Shown: in pieces, positions 1-8,003 of the stretch | How the letters are laid out: each line of letters starts with the position of its first letter | How positions within the stretch are numbered: the first letter of the stretch is position 1 | DNA from: Methanobacteriota archaeon | Lineage (GTDB): Archaea > Thermoplasmatota > Poseidoniia > Poseidoniales > Poseidoniaceae | Direction of reading: 5' to 3' | Assembly (NCBI GenBank): GCA_011522915.1 | Contig: WTIA01000115.1 | Location: 1-36,502 of the forward strand | DNA length: 36,502 bases | Made by a program: the position numbers and the translations under genes | Notes under the pieces: model-generated | Seen by the model: the letters and a program-made list of their open reading frames with translations, nothing else | Databases searched by the model: none | What the model was told of the DNA's origin: nothing

Positions 1-728
1 CTCCTGTAGCTTACACTCCTGGCGCTGAAGTCGGCATTCCTGGATACGGTACAAGGCATGGCGCATACGACAACGCTGCTGGTTCAAGTATGGTACTCTC
101 AACCGCTAGTGTTCTAGCAGAATTCGATGCAAGGCGAACAATGGTGTTCTGCTTATGGTCATCAGAAGAAGAAGGTCTGTGGGGATCTAGGTCCTTTGCA
201 GGAGATATTCCTGATGGAGTAACGGTTAGCAACTATCTGAATCTTGACATGGCAGGAGTAAATTATCCCGGAGATTACGCTCTCTCGGTTTATCTCGGAC
301 CAGATGGAACTGGTGAAGAAATTGACCAGCCAGGAATGTACTATCTTGCTGAATGGATAGGTGCAGATGCACTCGATCTTGGTTATGAAATTGAGCGCGG
401 AAGAGAAGCATGGCTCGAAGGAGGAGAGAGCCCACTTTGGGGAGATATCTATGAAGACACTGTTGCGATTTACGAATCTCCTACCGCAAGAAGCGACCAC
501 CAATCTTTCCAAAACATCGGTGTTGCTACACTAGGATGGAATGGACTGGTCGATGGATACCCATGTTATCACAGGGAATGTGATACCATGGATACAATGA
601 TTGACTACATGGGAACCGATGATTCTACAGGAATCAACAACTTAGTTCACTCCTGGGATATTGTAACTTGGTGGGCTGTCTATGCATTCTTACACATGGA
701 CCAAACGCCTGTTCCAAACGAATTGTGA
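1..728 (+). CDS. M28-family zinc aminopeptidase, C-terminal part (5' end cut by window)
   Basis: The reading frame is open from the first bases of the window, so the ORF-track start at 90 is internal and the true start lies upstream. Visible M28 metal-site motifs, in order, are GAYDNAAG (bridging Asp), FCLWSSEEEG (catalytic Glu pair), NLDMAG (zinc Asp) and SDHQSF (zinc His). The first His motif would lie upstream of the window. M28 enzymes are co-catalytic two-zinc exopeptidases that release N-terminal residues from peptides. By analogy with its complete paralogue at 4519-6279, this one is probably an exported lipoprotein, but its signal sequence is not visible. The two share many blocks, including the C-terminal ITWWA/VTWWA and FLHMD/FFHLD segments. 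This copy lacks the Gly/Asp-rich insertion of the other. The family call is firm; the substrate is unknown. Confidence 0.88.
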   Translation, partial: PVAYTPGAEVGIPGYGTRHGAYDNAAGSSMVLSTASVLAEFDARRTMVFCLWSSEEEGLWGSRSFAGDIPDGVTVSNYLNLDMAGVNYPGDYALSVYLGPDGTGEEIDQPGMYYLAEWIGADALDLGYEIERGREAWLEGGESPLWGDIYEDTVAIYESPTARSDHQSFQNIGVATLGWNGLVDGYPCYHRECDTMDTMIDYMGTDDSTGINNLVHSWDIVTWWAVYAFLHMDQTPVPNEL

Positions 729-733
729 GTAAC

Positions 734-889
734 TCAACCTTCGATGACTGGAGTTGTATCTTCCTGCTCGGACCTTACCATTTTTGCCCATAGGTAACTT
801 GTTCTTCTTGGTCTGCAAGTACCCTTAACGCATCTTTTCTTTCTCAGTATCTCATGAATAAGTGGGGCTGTCATTACCATTATTCTCAT
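734..889 (-). CDS. Possible small protein of about 51 aa, or a frameshifted remnant
   Basis: This ORF is below the ORF-track cutoff. On the minus strand it runs from an ATG at 889 (other ATGs at 880 and 874) to a stop at 734, ending ...SEQEDTTPVIEG. It would end 5 bp from the stop of the convergent peptidase gene, a spacing like other convergent pairs in this window. A neighbouring frame reads ALRVLADQEEQVTYGQ in the middle of the same stretch. Removing one A from an A4 run and adding one A to an A5 run would join the pieces into a single protein-like sequence. It may therefore be a real short gene, a decayed gene or a gene with homopolymer sequencing errors. No family is recognised. Confidence 0.25.
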   Translation of the reverse strand: MRIMVMTAPLIHEILRKKRCVKGTCRPRRTSYLWAKMVRSEQEDTTPVIEG

Positions 890-1012
890 GTAATAATTAG
901 ACTTAGAAGATTATCAATCCTTCGTATTGCTGTTTTGTGCTATTTTCAATTTCACTTTCAGCCTAAGAGTCTCTTACGAAAGATACTCGACTGAATTGTG
1001 TGATTTCAATTA
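890..1012. other. AT-rich gap upstream of the polymerase block
   Basis: This gap lies between the doubtful minus-strand small ORF and the small conserved gene at 1013. It is rich in T and A. I see no RNA gene, no long repeat and no unambiguous TATA box. If the small ORF is real, this would be a divergent promoter region. If it is not, the non-coding gap extends from 729 to 1012. Confidence 0.4.
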
Positions 1013-1273
1013 ATGGGCAGAACAGTACCTACTTGGAGGAACAGAGTTGAGAGTGAATTAACGTCTCTAAATGCGTTTAGACGGGCGCTGAATTCCTCCG
1101 ACAAAAAGGCGCTGGACGAACTCATGAATGGAGTTCGTAATCGAAGGGCTGCTGGCGGAATGCTTCCATCTATTGATGTATGGAAGCCAATGCTAATCTC
1201 AATGATTTTAGAATCTTACAAAAAAATCGCTGAATTAGAAAATACAATCGAAGAATTGCAAAGTGAGAAGTGA
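1013..1273 (+). CDS. Small conserved protein encoded ahead of a PolB-like gene
   Basis: This is an 86-aa protein beginning MGRTVPTWRNRVESEL. It has a basic N-terminal half and a C-terminal helix of coiled-coil type (LESYKKIAELENTIEEL). The opening MGRTVPT motif resembles short archaeal proteins that I recall being encoded next to B-family polymerase paralogues, but I cannot verify that here. No catalytic motif is visible. Its stop overlaps the GTG start of the polymerase-like gene by 11 bp, which implies translational coupling and a shared function. A plausible role is a small accessory or DNA-binding subunit of the polymerase-like protein. That role is inferred from position only. Confidence 0.75.
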   Translation: MGRTVPTWRNRVESELTSLNAFRRALNSSDKKALDELMNGVRNRRAAGGMLPSIDVWKPMLISMILESYKKIAELENTIEELQSEK

Positions 1274-3719
1274 TGCTTTGAAGGGCTGGGTAATCGATGC
1301 TCAACTCGCAATCTGCGGTAACAAGATGGACGTTTGGATTCTTGATACAAGAGGAGAAATGCGGAGGGTTTCAATCCCGTGGTCTGCATGCATACACGTC
1401 CATGCAGAAGGCCGCCTACTACACAATCTGCCAGAATGGTTGCAGCTTCCAGAGATCACTAAAAAATTTTCAATCGGTTCAATTAGAACCGTGAAAAAAC
1501 GACTATCATTAGATGAGTTTGAGATGCACAATGTATTGGAAATCGACATTCTCGATAATCGGAAAATACGGAAATTGGCTCAGCATATTGAGGCGAGGGG
1601 TGAACATTACAGATATTCGCTATATTCTGTAGACGCCCATTTAGCGCAGCGTTTCTTCATCGAATTTGGAATCTCTCCGTTCCAATTGGTTGAATGGGAT
1701 GGCTTTTCATTTTCATTGTTAGATGAAAATGGTTCTTGGCCAAAAATGAAAGTTATCGAACTTAATTTTGTATATCATTCGAACAACGGATTTGATACTA
1801 TCAATTCCTATCTAAAGCGAATTGACGTTTGTTTGTGGAATGGTTTTCTACCTGACAAGAATATTCATCACAGCATAGAGCGAAGAGACCTAGGAAGTGA
1901 TTTTCTGATAGATTTTCAAAAATGCATTGACCGGCTAAATCCCGACATCATAGTAACAAAAGGCGGTGATGCTCTACATTTTGCCGCCTTGGATAAATTG
2001 GCTAGAAACTCCGGTATAGATTTGAATCTAAGTAGGGCTGAAAGTCGATTAAAACCAAGAACGATGTCTAGAGTGGTGCACTCTTATGGACAAGTAATTC
2101 GTAAAGATGCATACTTTCCACTGAACGGTAGATTGCACATAGACCTCAATGCGAGTTTTATCGTTAGAGAAGGTGGAATTCTAGGTTTGTTTGAATTGAG
2201 TAGGCACTCAAGACAATCTCCTCAAGACATCTCAAGATTATCTCCGGGCTCAGTTATCAGTGCAATACAAATGAGAATTGCAATGGAAGACGAAGTATTA
2301 GTTCCTTGGAAAAAGAATAGAGCAGAGGATACGAAAACTGCGTGGGAGCTTCTAGCAACCGATCGTGGAGGGTTGTATTTAGACAGTAAGCCGGGCGTAT
2401 ATTCAGACGTAATCGAACTAGATTTTGCTAGTTTATTTCCGAGTATAATAGCGACTAGAAATATATCTCCAGAAACCCTGAATTGTGCTTGTTGTCATAC
2501 GACTACAGAGTTTCCGACAAACGATAAATTCGTTCCACTAAGCCCTGATAGTGCAAACAGAACTTTTCGCAAACGTGCGCGTAATGATGCGTTCGCATCG
2601 AAAATTTTCCCAACTTCAAACGCATCTGCTCTGCAGGTTCCTGGACTGAAAACGCACACTTGTGCCCGAACTCATGGTTTCCTTGGAAGGGTTGTTGCAC
2701 CACTGATTGAGAGAAGAATGCAACTGAAAAAATTGAGAAAAAGTAAGGGTGACGTATACGACTTGCAGCAGAACGCTCTCAAGTGGTTACTAGTGACATG
2801 TTTCGGCTATACGGGTTACAAGAACGCAAGATTTGGAAGAATCGAGGCGCATGAAGCAATTTGTGCTTGGGCCAGAGACATTCTTCTCACAACAATATCT
2901 GTAGCTGAAGATGAAGGCTGGAATGTTCTCCATGCGATTGTCGATTGTATATGGATTGAAAATAGTAAGTTGGATAGTCGCGAAGAAAAAATTGAAAGTG
3001 CTATGATGCTCTCAAAAAAGGTAACTGAATTGATTGGAATTCCTTTAGAGTTTGAAGATATATACGACTTCATTGGCTTTTTACCAAGTAGGGTTCACGG
3101 TGCGGGTTCGCTTACAAAATACTGGGCTTGTGGACAAAATGGATTCAAGTTAAGAGGTATCGAGTCCAGACAGCATTCTACCTGTAAATGGATAAGTAGT
3201 CTTCAACAAAAATCATTGCAACTATTGAAAGATAATCTCGACTCCGGACTGAAATATAACTCCGTATTGATCCAAGAAAAAATAATTCGCATGCTACAAG
3301 AAGAGATAAGAGATCTTTACAATAATAGGATTAGCGCTCATGATTTAGTCGTAACAAGAAGGGTTACCAAACGCATTCAAGACTTCTCTGTATCTACTGC
3401 TACTCAGCAAGCGTTGATTCGGGCCAGAAGTCTTGGGCAGAATATTTTGCCAGGTAGAAAGGTCCGTTTCGTGTTCACAAAAAGAATCCCTAGCGTTCCA
3501 GAATCGAGAATTGTTCTCTCAGAAGAATTGGATAAGGATTTGCAAGTTAATGTTGATTTTCCACACTATGAAGAACTGGCCATCAGGGCAATTTGGGCCA
3601 TTCTTGGACCGTTTGGTTGGACAGATAATGAAATCAGGCATGGGAGGAGGAAATATACTCTATTCGATTTCTTCGACTCCTTCAATTCTAAGTCTGGTGT
3701 GGATAATTCTGCTCACTGA
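1263..3719 (+). CDS. Family-B DNA polymerase homologue with eroded catalytic motifs (PolB2-like)
   Basis: This is an 818-aa protein with the order of a B-family polymerase. Motif A is intact as DFASLFPSII (Asp387). Motif B keeps its Lys but reads KWLLVTCFG instead of KxxxNSxYG. Motif C reads HAIVDCIW (Asp561) where YGDTDS is expected, so one of the two aspartates is lost. The exonuclease I position reads VIELNFV (about residues 164-170) instead of a DxE motif, so proofreading is very probably dead. Archaea have a described family of partly inactivated PolB paralogues (PolB2), and this protein fits it. The start is GTG at 1263, because no ATG precedes the conserved region in frame. It overlaps the upstream small gene by 11 bp and the convergent RecA-like gene by 60 bp. 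It could be a weak translesion polymerase or a structural or regulatory subunit. Confidence 0.88.
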   Translation: MRSDALKGWVIDAQLAICGNKMDVWILDTRGEMRRVSIPWSACIHVHAEGRLLHNLPEWLQLPEITKKFSIGSIRTVKKRLSLDEFEMHNVLEIDILDNRKIRKLAQHIEARGEHYRYSLYSVDAHLAQRFFIEFGISPFQLVEWDGFSFSLLDENGSWPKMKVIELNFVYHSNNGFDTINSYLKRIDVCLWNGFLPDKNIHHSIERRDLGSDFLIDFQKCIDRLNPDIIVTKGGDALHFAALDKLARNSGIDLNLSRAESRLKPRTMSRVVHSYGQVIRKDAYFPLNGRLHIDLNASFIVREGGILGLFELSRHSRQSPQDISRLSPGSVISAIQMRIAMEDEVLVPWKKNRAEDTKTAWELLATDRGGLYLDSKPGVYSDVIELDFASLFPSIIATRNISPETLNCACCHTTTEFPTNDKFVPLSPDSANRTFRKRARNDAFASKIFPTSNASALQVPGLKTHTCARTHGFLGRVVAPLIERRMQLKKLRKSKGDVYDLQQNALKWLLVTCFGYTGYKNARFGRIEAHEAICAWARDILLTTISVAEDEGWNVLHAIVDCIWIENSKLDSREEKIESAMMLSKKVTELIGIPLEFEDIYDFIGFLPSRVHGAGSLTKYWACGQNGFKLRGIESRQHSTCKWISSLQQKSLQLLKDNLDSGLKYNSVLIQEKIIRMLQEEIRDLYNNRISAHDLVVTRRVTKRIQDFSVSTATQQALIRARSLGQNILPGRKVRFVFTKRIPSVPESRIVLSEELDKDLQVNVDFPHYEELAIRAIWAILGPFGWTDNEIRHGRRKYTLFDFFDSFNSKSGVDNSAH

Positions 3720-4391
3720 TTCATGTAATGTCTCCTGTGGAGTGATTTCCTTGCGGTAACCCGAAGACCTGGTTGGTAGGTGAAGCAACCACATTTTCTC
3801 TTCGCCCCGAACCTTCCTTCTTACTCCTGAAAGTGATGCTTGGCACCTATTACGCACCATTGTTAACAAATTAGAGTGCCTCTTTGAGTAAGCATTAGAA
3901 GATGTGATTACTACTATTCCAACATCGTTTTCATCGGCTATTTTCCTAAGCAAAATCATCGTCTTTCTGAATAGAGACCTCGCTTCATAATCTCCTATTT
4001 GTGAATCTAAATGCATAGTAATCGGGCCATCGATAACGATCAGTTTTGCCTTGGTGATTTTGATTTCTGATTGTAGTCTCTCGATCAAATGTGCAAACTG
4101 ATGAACTGTAAAACCACGGCCGATGAATAGGCCGTGGAGCAATTGTTCTGCATCGGGAAAGGTTTCGGGAAATGTCCGAATAATTCTTGCAGGATTGAAT
4201 CTGCAAGCTCCGTCTATCCAATGTACATAATCTCCATTCATCAAAGTCATTGCAGTCCATGCTTCAGCAAATGATCGCATGCTCTTTCCCGAACGACCTG
4301 GTCCTTGTAATTGATACAGTATTCCTTTGCGGGGAAGTATCTGAACCTCATCGATTACCGAATGTGCAGAAATTGGTAAAGGCCTTGCCAT
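3660..4391 (-). CDS. RecA/RadB-like P-loop ATPase
   Basis: This is a 243-aa protein. The ORF-track start at 4520 adds 43 hydrophobic residues that lie in the divergent promoter region and overlap the next gene's start, so I chose ATG 4391 (MARPLPIS). It has a Walker A motif GPGRSGKS (residues 30-37) and a Walker B motif KLIVIDGP (about 116-123). A segment DGACRFNPARI recalls the D-x-E-x-x-F-x-P-x-R-I motif after strand 2 in RadA/RadB. The length matches the RecA core alone, with no N-terminal HhH domain. It probably binds ATP and DNA or a recombinase partner, as RadB-like proteins do. It converges on the PolB-like gene with a 60-bp tail overlap, which supports a joint role in repair or recombination. 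The exact subfamily is uncertain. Confidence 0.8.
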   Translation of the reverse strand: MARPLPISAHSVIDEVQILPRKGILYQLQGPGRSGKSMRSFAEAWTAMTLMNGDYVHWIDGACRFNPARIIRTFPETFPDAEQLLHGLFIGRGFTVHQFAHLIERLQSEIKITKAKLIVIDGPITMHLDSQIGDYEARSLFRKTMILLRKIADENDVGIVVITSSNAYSKRHSNLLTMVRNRCQASLSGVRRKVRGEEKMWLLHLPTRSSGYRKEITPQETLHESVSRIIHTRLRIEGVEEIE

Positions 4392-4518
4392 GAGGTTGCG
4401 TTGGAGTCTGTATATCAAATCGGTTTGAGAGCACAGCGCGATAAAAGTAAATGTAAATCTGAAAATAAATGCAACGAGTAATCGCAGCATTGAGAAGGGG
4501 GTGCTACTACGCGTTATC
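4392..4518. promoter_or_regulatory. Divergent promoter region between RecA-like gene and M28 lipoprotein gene
   Basis: This is a 127-bp gap between two divergent starts. It contains A/T-rich runs such as gataaaagtaaat and gaaaataaat, either of which could be a TATA box for the plus-strand gene. I cannot choose between them. No inverted repeat stands out. Confidence 0.35.
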
Positions 4519-6279
4519 ATGCAGCGGCCATTAACAGCGGGTTTTCTGGCGTTGTTATTTTGCCTCGCGCCACTTAGTGGGTGTTTTGGTGAGGACGGAG
4601 ATTCCGCTATTTCAGAAGGTGATGTTGTAGTAACTCCTCAAACGTTGAGTGGCGGGGTTTTCCAAGGAGTAACAATATTCGCAGAAACCGACCTTGCTGC
4701 ATTCGTACCGTACTTGATCTTTAATCCTGAAAATGGATTTGTACAAAATTCAACAGTGGTTGATATCAAGGCTGGAGAATCTGTACAGTTGAACGTTTTA
4801 GCACCACCAAGGACAGATACTGCGGTCGTCTTGGTTGGAGAAATTGGTAGGGAGAACTGGCCAATTCGAGATTTACAGGAGTCTTGGAGAACCTGGTATG
4901 CGCGGGATGGTTTCGACAGGGATGATAACCAGGGAATTGTTAGAGTTTCATCAAACACATCGCTTGATGCCGTTCTGCCATCAGCTGAAAACGGTGGAAA
5001 GGTTCTAGCTCTGCGTCTTTCTATTGATAGATTGAATGCTGCCGCATATTCTGAATCTGATGGTGGCCGCCATTCCACTGGTGTTGTAAATGGTAGAACA
5101 ACCTACAATTATCTCTCGATGCTATCTGATACTACATCAGACCCAACAGATCTTGCTGACGGGGCTGTAGGTTACTTGGACAGGTGGGCTGGCCAAGGCA
5201 ATGCTGCTTACGAAGATGCTGCACAGTATCTAATTCAAACACTGGATAGTTTCGGATTAGAAGTAATAGTACAGAGATTCGTCTACGATTCTACAGAAAC
5301 CGGTGCTCAGAACCCTGAAGCCTACAACGTATGCGGTTACAGATTCGGAGAGGTTGACCCTGACAAATGGATGGTTTTCGGTGCTCACTTTGACATCGCT
5401 CCACCAGTAAACGCCGCATTACTCGACCCACACATATTCGGCAGAACCTACGGAACACGCGTTGGCGCATACGACAACACCGCTGGAACCAGTATGGTGC
5501 TAACGGTTGCTGAAGCCATGGCAACCTACAGCACGCGTAACACCATGGTATTCTGCCTTTGGTCGGGTGAAGAAGGCGGCAAGAGAGGTAGTGATTATTG
5601 GACGGATGAATGGGTCAAGGAAGATAACCCGAATGTCGAGGTAACAAACTACGTGAATCTCGACATGGCTGGCGTAAACTGGCCTGGTGGCGGTGGTGCT
5701 CCTTGTGGCAACGGCCATGGTGGAGGAGAGGGGAATTGTGACCCTGACCCTACAATAGACCCAGATGGTTATCCAAAGGATGAGGAAGTTTGGCCAATGC
5801 GTGTATACATCGGACCAAGCCTAGATCACGATGTAATGAATCAACCTGGAATGGTAAATCTCGCATTATGGATTGGTTCTGATGCCATCGGTGTTGAGGA
5901 GCAAATGTCTCCACTAATCGGTGAAGGTCACGCCGCAGATACATGGAAGGTTGATGACTGGTTAGCAAAAGACCGCCCGGAAATCATAGTCTATGAGGAT
6001 ACAACTGCGCGCTCAGACCACGCTACATTCCAAGACAACCTAGGAACTGTAACAATGGGATTCGGTGGCCTTGTAGATGGTTATTGGTGTTACCACCAAA
6101 CCTGTGATACCCTTGACGAAATGGAAGATTGGATGGATACCACAGGCAAGGATTACGGCGAAGAGCAGACCGGAACCAGTAACCTGGTAGACGCTCTCGA
6201 TACAATCACTTGGTGGGCAACATATTCCTTCTTCCACCTAGATGAAAATCCAGTAAGAAATGCTTACCTCGAAGAATGA
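4519..6279 (+). CDS. M28-family zinc aminopeptidase, predicted lipoprotein
   Basis: This is a 586-aa protein starting at ATG 4519 (MQRPLTAG). The GTG at 4501 would only prolong the signal peptide. The N-terminus is a lipoprotein signal with lipobox LSGC (Cys22), so the enzyme is probably anchored outside the membrane. All five M28 metal ligands are visible: GAHFD, GAYDNTAG, WSGEEGG, NLDMAG and SDHATF. An N-terminal region of about 200 residues precedes the peptidase domain. A Gly/Asp/Pro-rich insertion (GGGGAPCGNGHGGGEG...) interrupts the domain after NLDMAG and is absent from the paralogue at 1-728. The enzyme probably trims peptides from marine protein debris before uptake. It ends exactly where the convergent M50 gene ends, with no base between the two stops. 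Confidence 0.93.
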   Translation: MQRPLTAGFLALLFCLAPLSGCFGEDGDSAISEGDVVVTPQTLSGGVFQGVTIFAETDLAAFVPYLIFNPENGFVQNSTVVDIKAGESVQLNVLAPPRTDTAVVLVGEIGRENWPIRDLQESWRTWYARDGFDRDDNQGIVRVSSNTSLDAVLPSAENGGKVLALRLSIDRLNAAAYSESDGGRHSTGVVNGRTTYNYLSMLSDTTSDPTDLADGAVGYLDRWAGQGNAAYEDAAQYLIQTLDSFGLEVIVQRFVYDSTETGAQNPEAYNVCGYRFGEVDPDKWMVFGAHFDIAPPVNAALLDPHIFGRTYGTRVGAYDNTAGTSMVLTVAEAMATYSTRNTMVFCLWSGEEGGKRGSDYWTDEWVKEDNPNVEVTNYVNLDMAGVNWPGGGGAPCGNGHGGGEGNCDPDPTIDPDGYPKDEEVWPMRVYIGPSLDHDVMNQPGMVNLALWIGSDAIGVEEQMSPLIGEGHAADTWKVDDWLAKDRPEIIVYEDTTARSDHATFQDNLGTVTMGFGGLVDGYWCYHQTCDTLDEMEDWMDTTGKDYGEEQTGTSNLVDALDTITWWATYSFFHLDENPVRNAYLEE

Positions 6280-7173
6280 TTAGAACCATTCAGCAATTCT
6301 CAATGTGGCATCATCGATTGGACTGAATACTCCAGTCCACCACATGTAGATTAGAGCGATAAATACCATGAAGCTGACAAACCAAACCGGCTCACTCCAA
6401 TCTTTTATTTTCGCACCATCAAGTGGCCCAAATGGAATCATGTTGAAGAATCCTAATCCTAGGTTAGCAAATATCCAGAAGTATACGATATCGTAGATCA
6501 TTGCTTTGAGGTTAATTGCTCCAGAATCCAAATATGATGCTGACTCAGTTGCTCCAGTCAAACCAAGAATGATTCCTCCTAGTGGAATTCCTATCAGAAA
6601 TAAACTGAAATTGACCGCTGGTCCGGCGATTGCTATATGCCCATTTTGTCTTCTTGTTACCAATCCAGCAACCATTACAGCACCGGGCGCCATAAACAAA
6701 ATTCCAGTTAGTGCAACCAGCGCGATTCCGAATTTTAATCCGCTTGGGTCAACTCTGAATTCAGCCCAGCATCCGTATTTCTTTGCGACTATTTTGTGGC
6801 CGATTTCGTGCAGCAAAAATGCCGGGCCTACTGCGATTAACATTACAGGCATTGAGAGTAATAGAGTTGCAATCCACTGATTCAATCCACCCTGACTAAT
6901 CCCAAAGATGCTACCTGCCATCAAGACTCCAAGGGCGAATGTGAAAGCTGCTGTTGCTAGGAATAGGTGTTGTTTTTCTTCATCGCTAAAGTGCCAAATT
7001 TTACCTCTGTGCAATTCAACCGGCTGACGGTTATTAATCCCCATGAAGCCTCCTCTAGTGTTGAAATGGATTGTGCCATCTGTAGACCTGTGAGCGTGAA
7101 CTCTGTGGATTCTTGGGCTTTGTTTTGGGAAGAGGTCGTCCTCGAGTATGTCGGCCCGGGGGTCTCTCGCCAT
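6280..7173 (-). CDS. M50-family (site-2-protease-like) membrane metalloprotease
   Basis: This is a 297-aa integral membrane protein. The zinc-binding helix LLHEIGHKIVAKK (HEIGH at about 122-126) and the distal Asp motif NMIPFGPLDGAKI (about 244-256) are the two M50 signatures. Several hydrophobic segments lie between and around them. A soluble, basic N-terminal region of about 65 residues precedes the first membrane segment. ATG at 7173 is used; an alternative Met at residue 44 would drop most of that region. M50 enzymes cut peptide bonds within or near the membrane and often release regulators or trim membrane-protein remnants. No PDZ domain is visible. The substrate is unknown. The gene faces the zinc-finger gene across a 74-bp gap. 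Confidence 0.9.
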   Translation of the reverse strand: MARDPRADILEDDLFPKQSPRIHRVHAHRSTDGTIHFNTRGGFMGINNRQPVELHRGKIWHFSDEEKQHLFLATAAFTFALGVLMAGSIFGISQGGLNQWIATLLLSMPVMLIAVGPAFLLHEIGHKIVAKKYGCWAEFRVDPSGLKFGIALVALTGILFMAPGAVMVAGLVTRRQNGHIAIAGPAVNFSLFLIGIPLGGIILGLTGATESASYLDSGAINLKAMIYDIVYFWIFANLGLGFFNMIPFGPLDGAKIKDWSEPVWFVSFMVFIALIYMWWTGVFSPIDDATLRIAEWF

Positions 7174-7247
7174 GTACCGTTCTTGTCACGGAGGGATTTG
7201 AAGCCTCGCGCGAAAGCATTCTTTGCTATCAGAGATTAGCGATTGGT

Positions 7248-7940
7248 ATGGCGATGCCTCGTAAGGCGATGAAAGACTTGGGTTTCCAAGCTTGCTGCTT
7301 ACGTTGCGATGCTCAAGATATTGCAGGAACTGAAAGATGTAGGGCCTGTATTTCTCACCATAGAAAGGTTAGAGATTCGATAGCAAAAGCACCACAGTCT
7401 GATGAATTGTTTCAGTTGGCAAGAGACCTTTTAGCAATGGCTGCGAATCCGAATCGTTATGACCACGATGAGGTCCATGGGCCAACTCTAATCGATCAAC
7501 AGAGGCTTGCAAATTCTCTTGCAGAAGCCAAACCGCTACCTACAACCGAGGATATTGAACAACTATTCACCAGGCAAGCAACACGAGACAAGACGAGTGT
7601 TGTACAGACTGTAGGAAATCAAAATCCGTGGAAGGATGAACTACCTCCAGAAGAAATTCTAGAGCAGATGGCGGATTCTTTAGAAATAGAAGAATTCGCT
7701 CATGGCGAACGGACAATTCCTAGCCGGCCCATAGCCGCAGTTGACCGTTCTGACCGCTTAGGTGAAGATAGGAAAATGAGTGATAAAGTTGTAGCTGAAA
7801 GAGTGTCAGCAGACGCTCCAGAGCCATTGAAGGACATTGTTGAATCTGCCACAATAGCGGAGAGAGAAAGAGGCCGTTTGGAGTGGGAATCTGCCAAATC
7901 TGAAGTCTCGGAATTACTAGATGATGATTTAGACTTATAG
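7248..7940 (+). CDS. Hypothetical protein with N-terminal zinc-finger motif
   Basis: This is a 230-aa protein. The ORF-track start at 7113 lies inside the opposite M50 gene, so I chose ATG 7248 (MAMPRKAM); ATG 7254 is equally possible. The N-terminus has paired cysteines, CCLRCDAQ...TERCRACISHH, a likely zinc ribbon of C-x2-C...C-x2-C type. The rest is acidic, low in hydrophobic residues and probably partly disordered, with a charged C-terminus (ELLDDDLDL). No enzymatic motif or family is recognised. The gene is divergent from the M50 protease gene and convergent with alaX at a distance of 63 bp. A nucleic-acid or protein-binding adaptor role is possible, but this is inference from the finger alone. 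Confidence 0.75.
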   Translation: MAMPRKAMKDLGFQACCLRCDAQDIAGTERCRACISHHRKVRDSIAKAPQSDELFQLARDLLAMAANPNRYDHDEVHGPTLIDQQRLANSLAEAKPLPTTEDIEQLFTRQATRDKTSVVQTVGNQNPWKDELPPEEILEQMADSLEIEEFAHGERTIPSRPIAAVDRSDRLGEDRKMSDKVVAERVSADAPEPLKDIVESATIAERERGRLEWESAKSEVSELLDDDLDL

Positions 7941-8003
7941 GCTTCCTGATAAGTAATTATAGTAAATGGTTATGGATTATTGGTTAGTGGTTTTAGCAAG
8001 GTT

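Noticed and set aside
162-512. 116-aa minus-strand ORF in the first peptidase
   Set aside because: It is a shadow of a well-supported M28 gene with conserved zinc motifs.
4392-4520. 43-residue N-terminal extension of the RecA-like protein, with a hydrophobic stretch
   Set aside because: It starts inside the divergent gene's start region and precedes a good ATG at 4391. A membrane segment on a RecA-like ATPase is unlikely, and the hydrophobic codons come from AT-rich promoter DNA.
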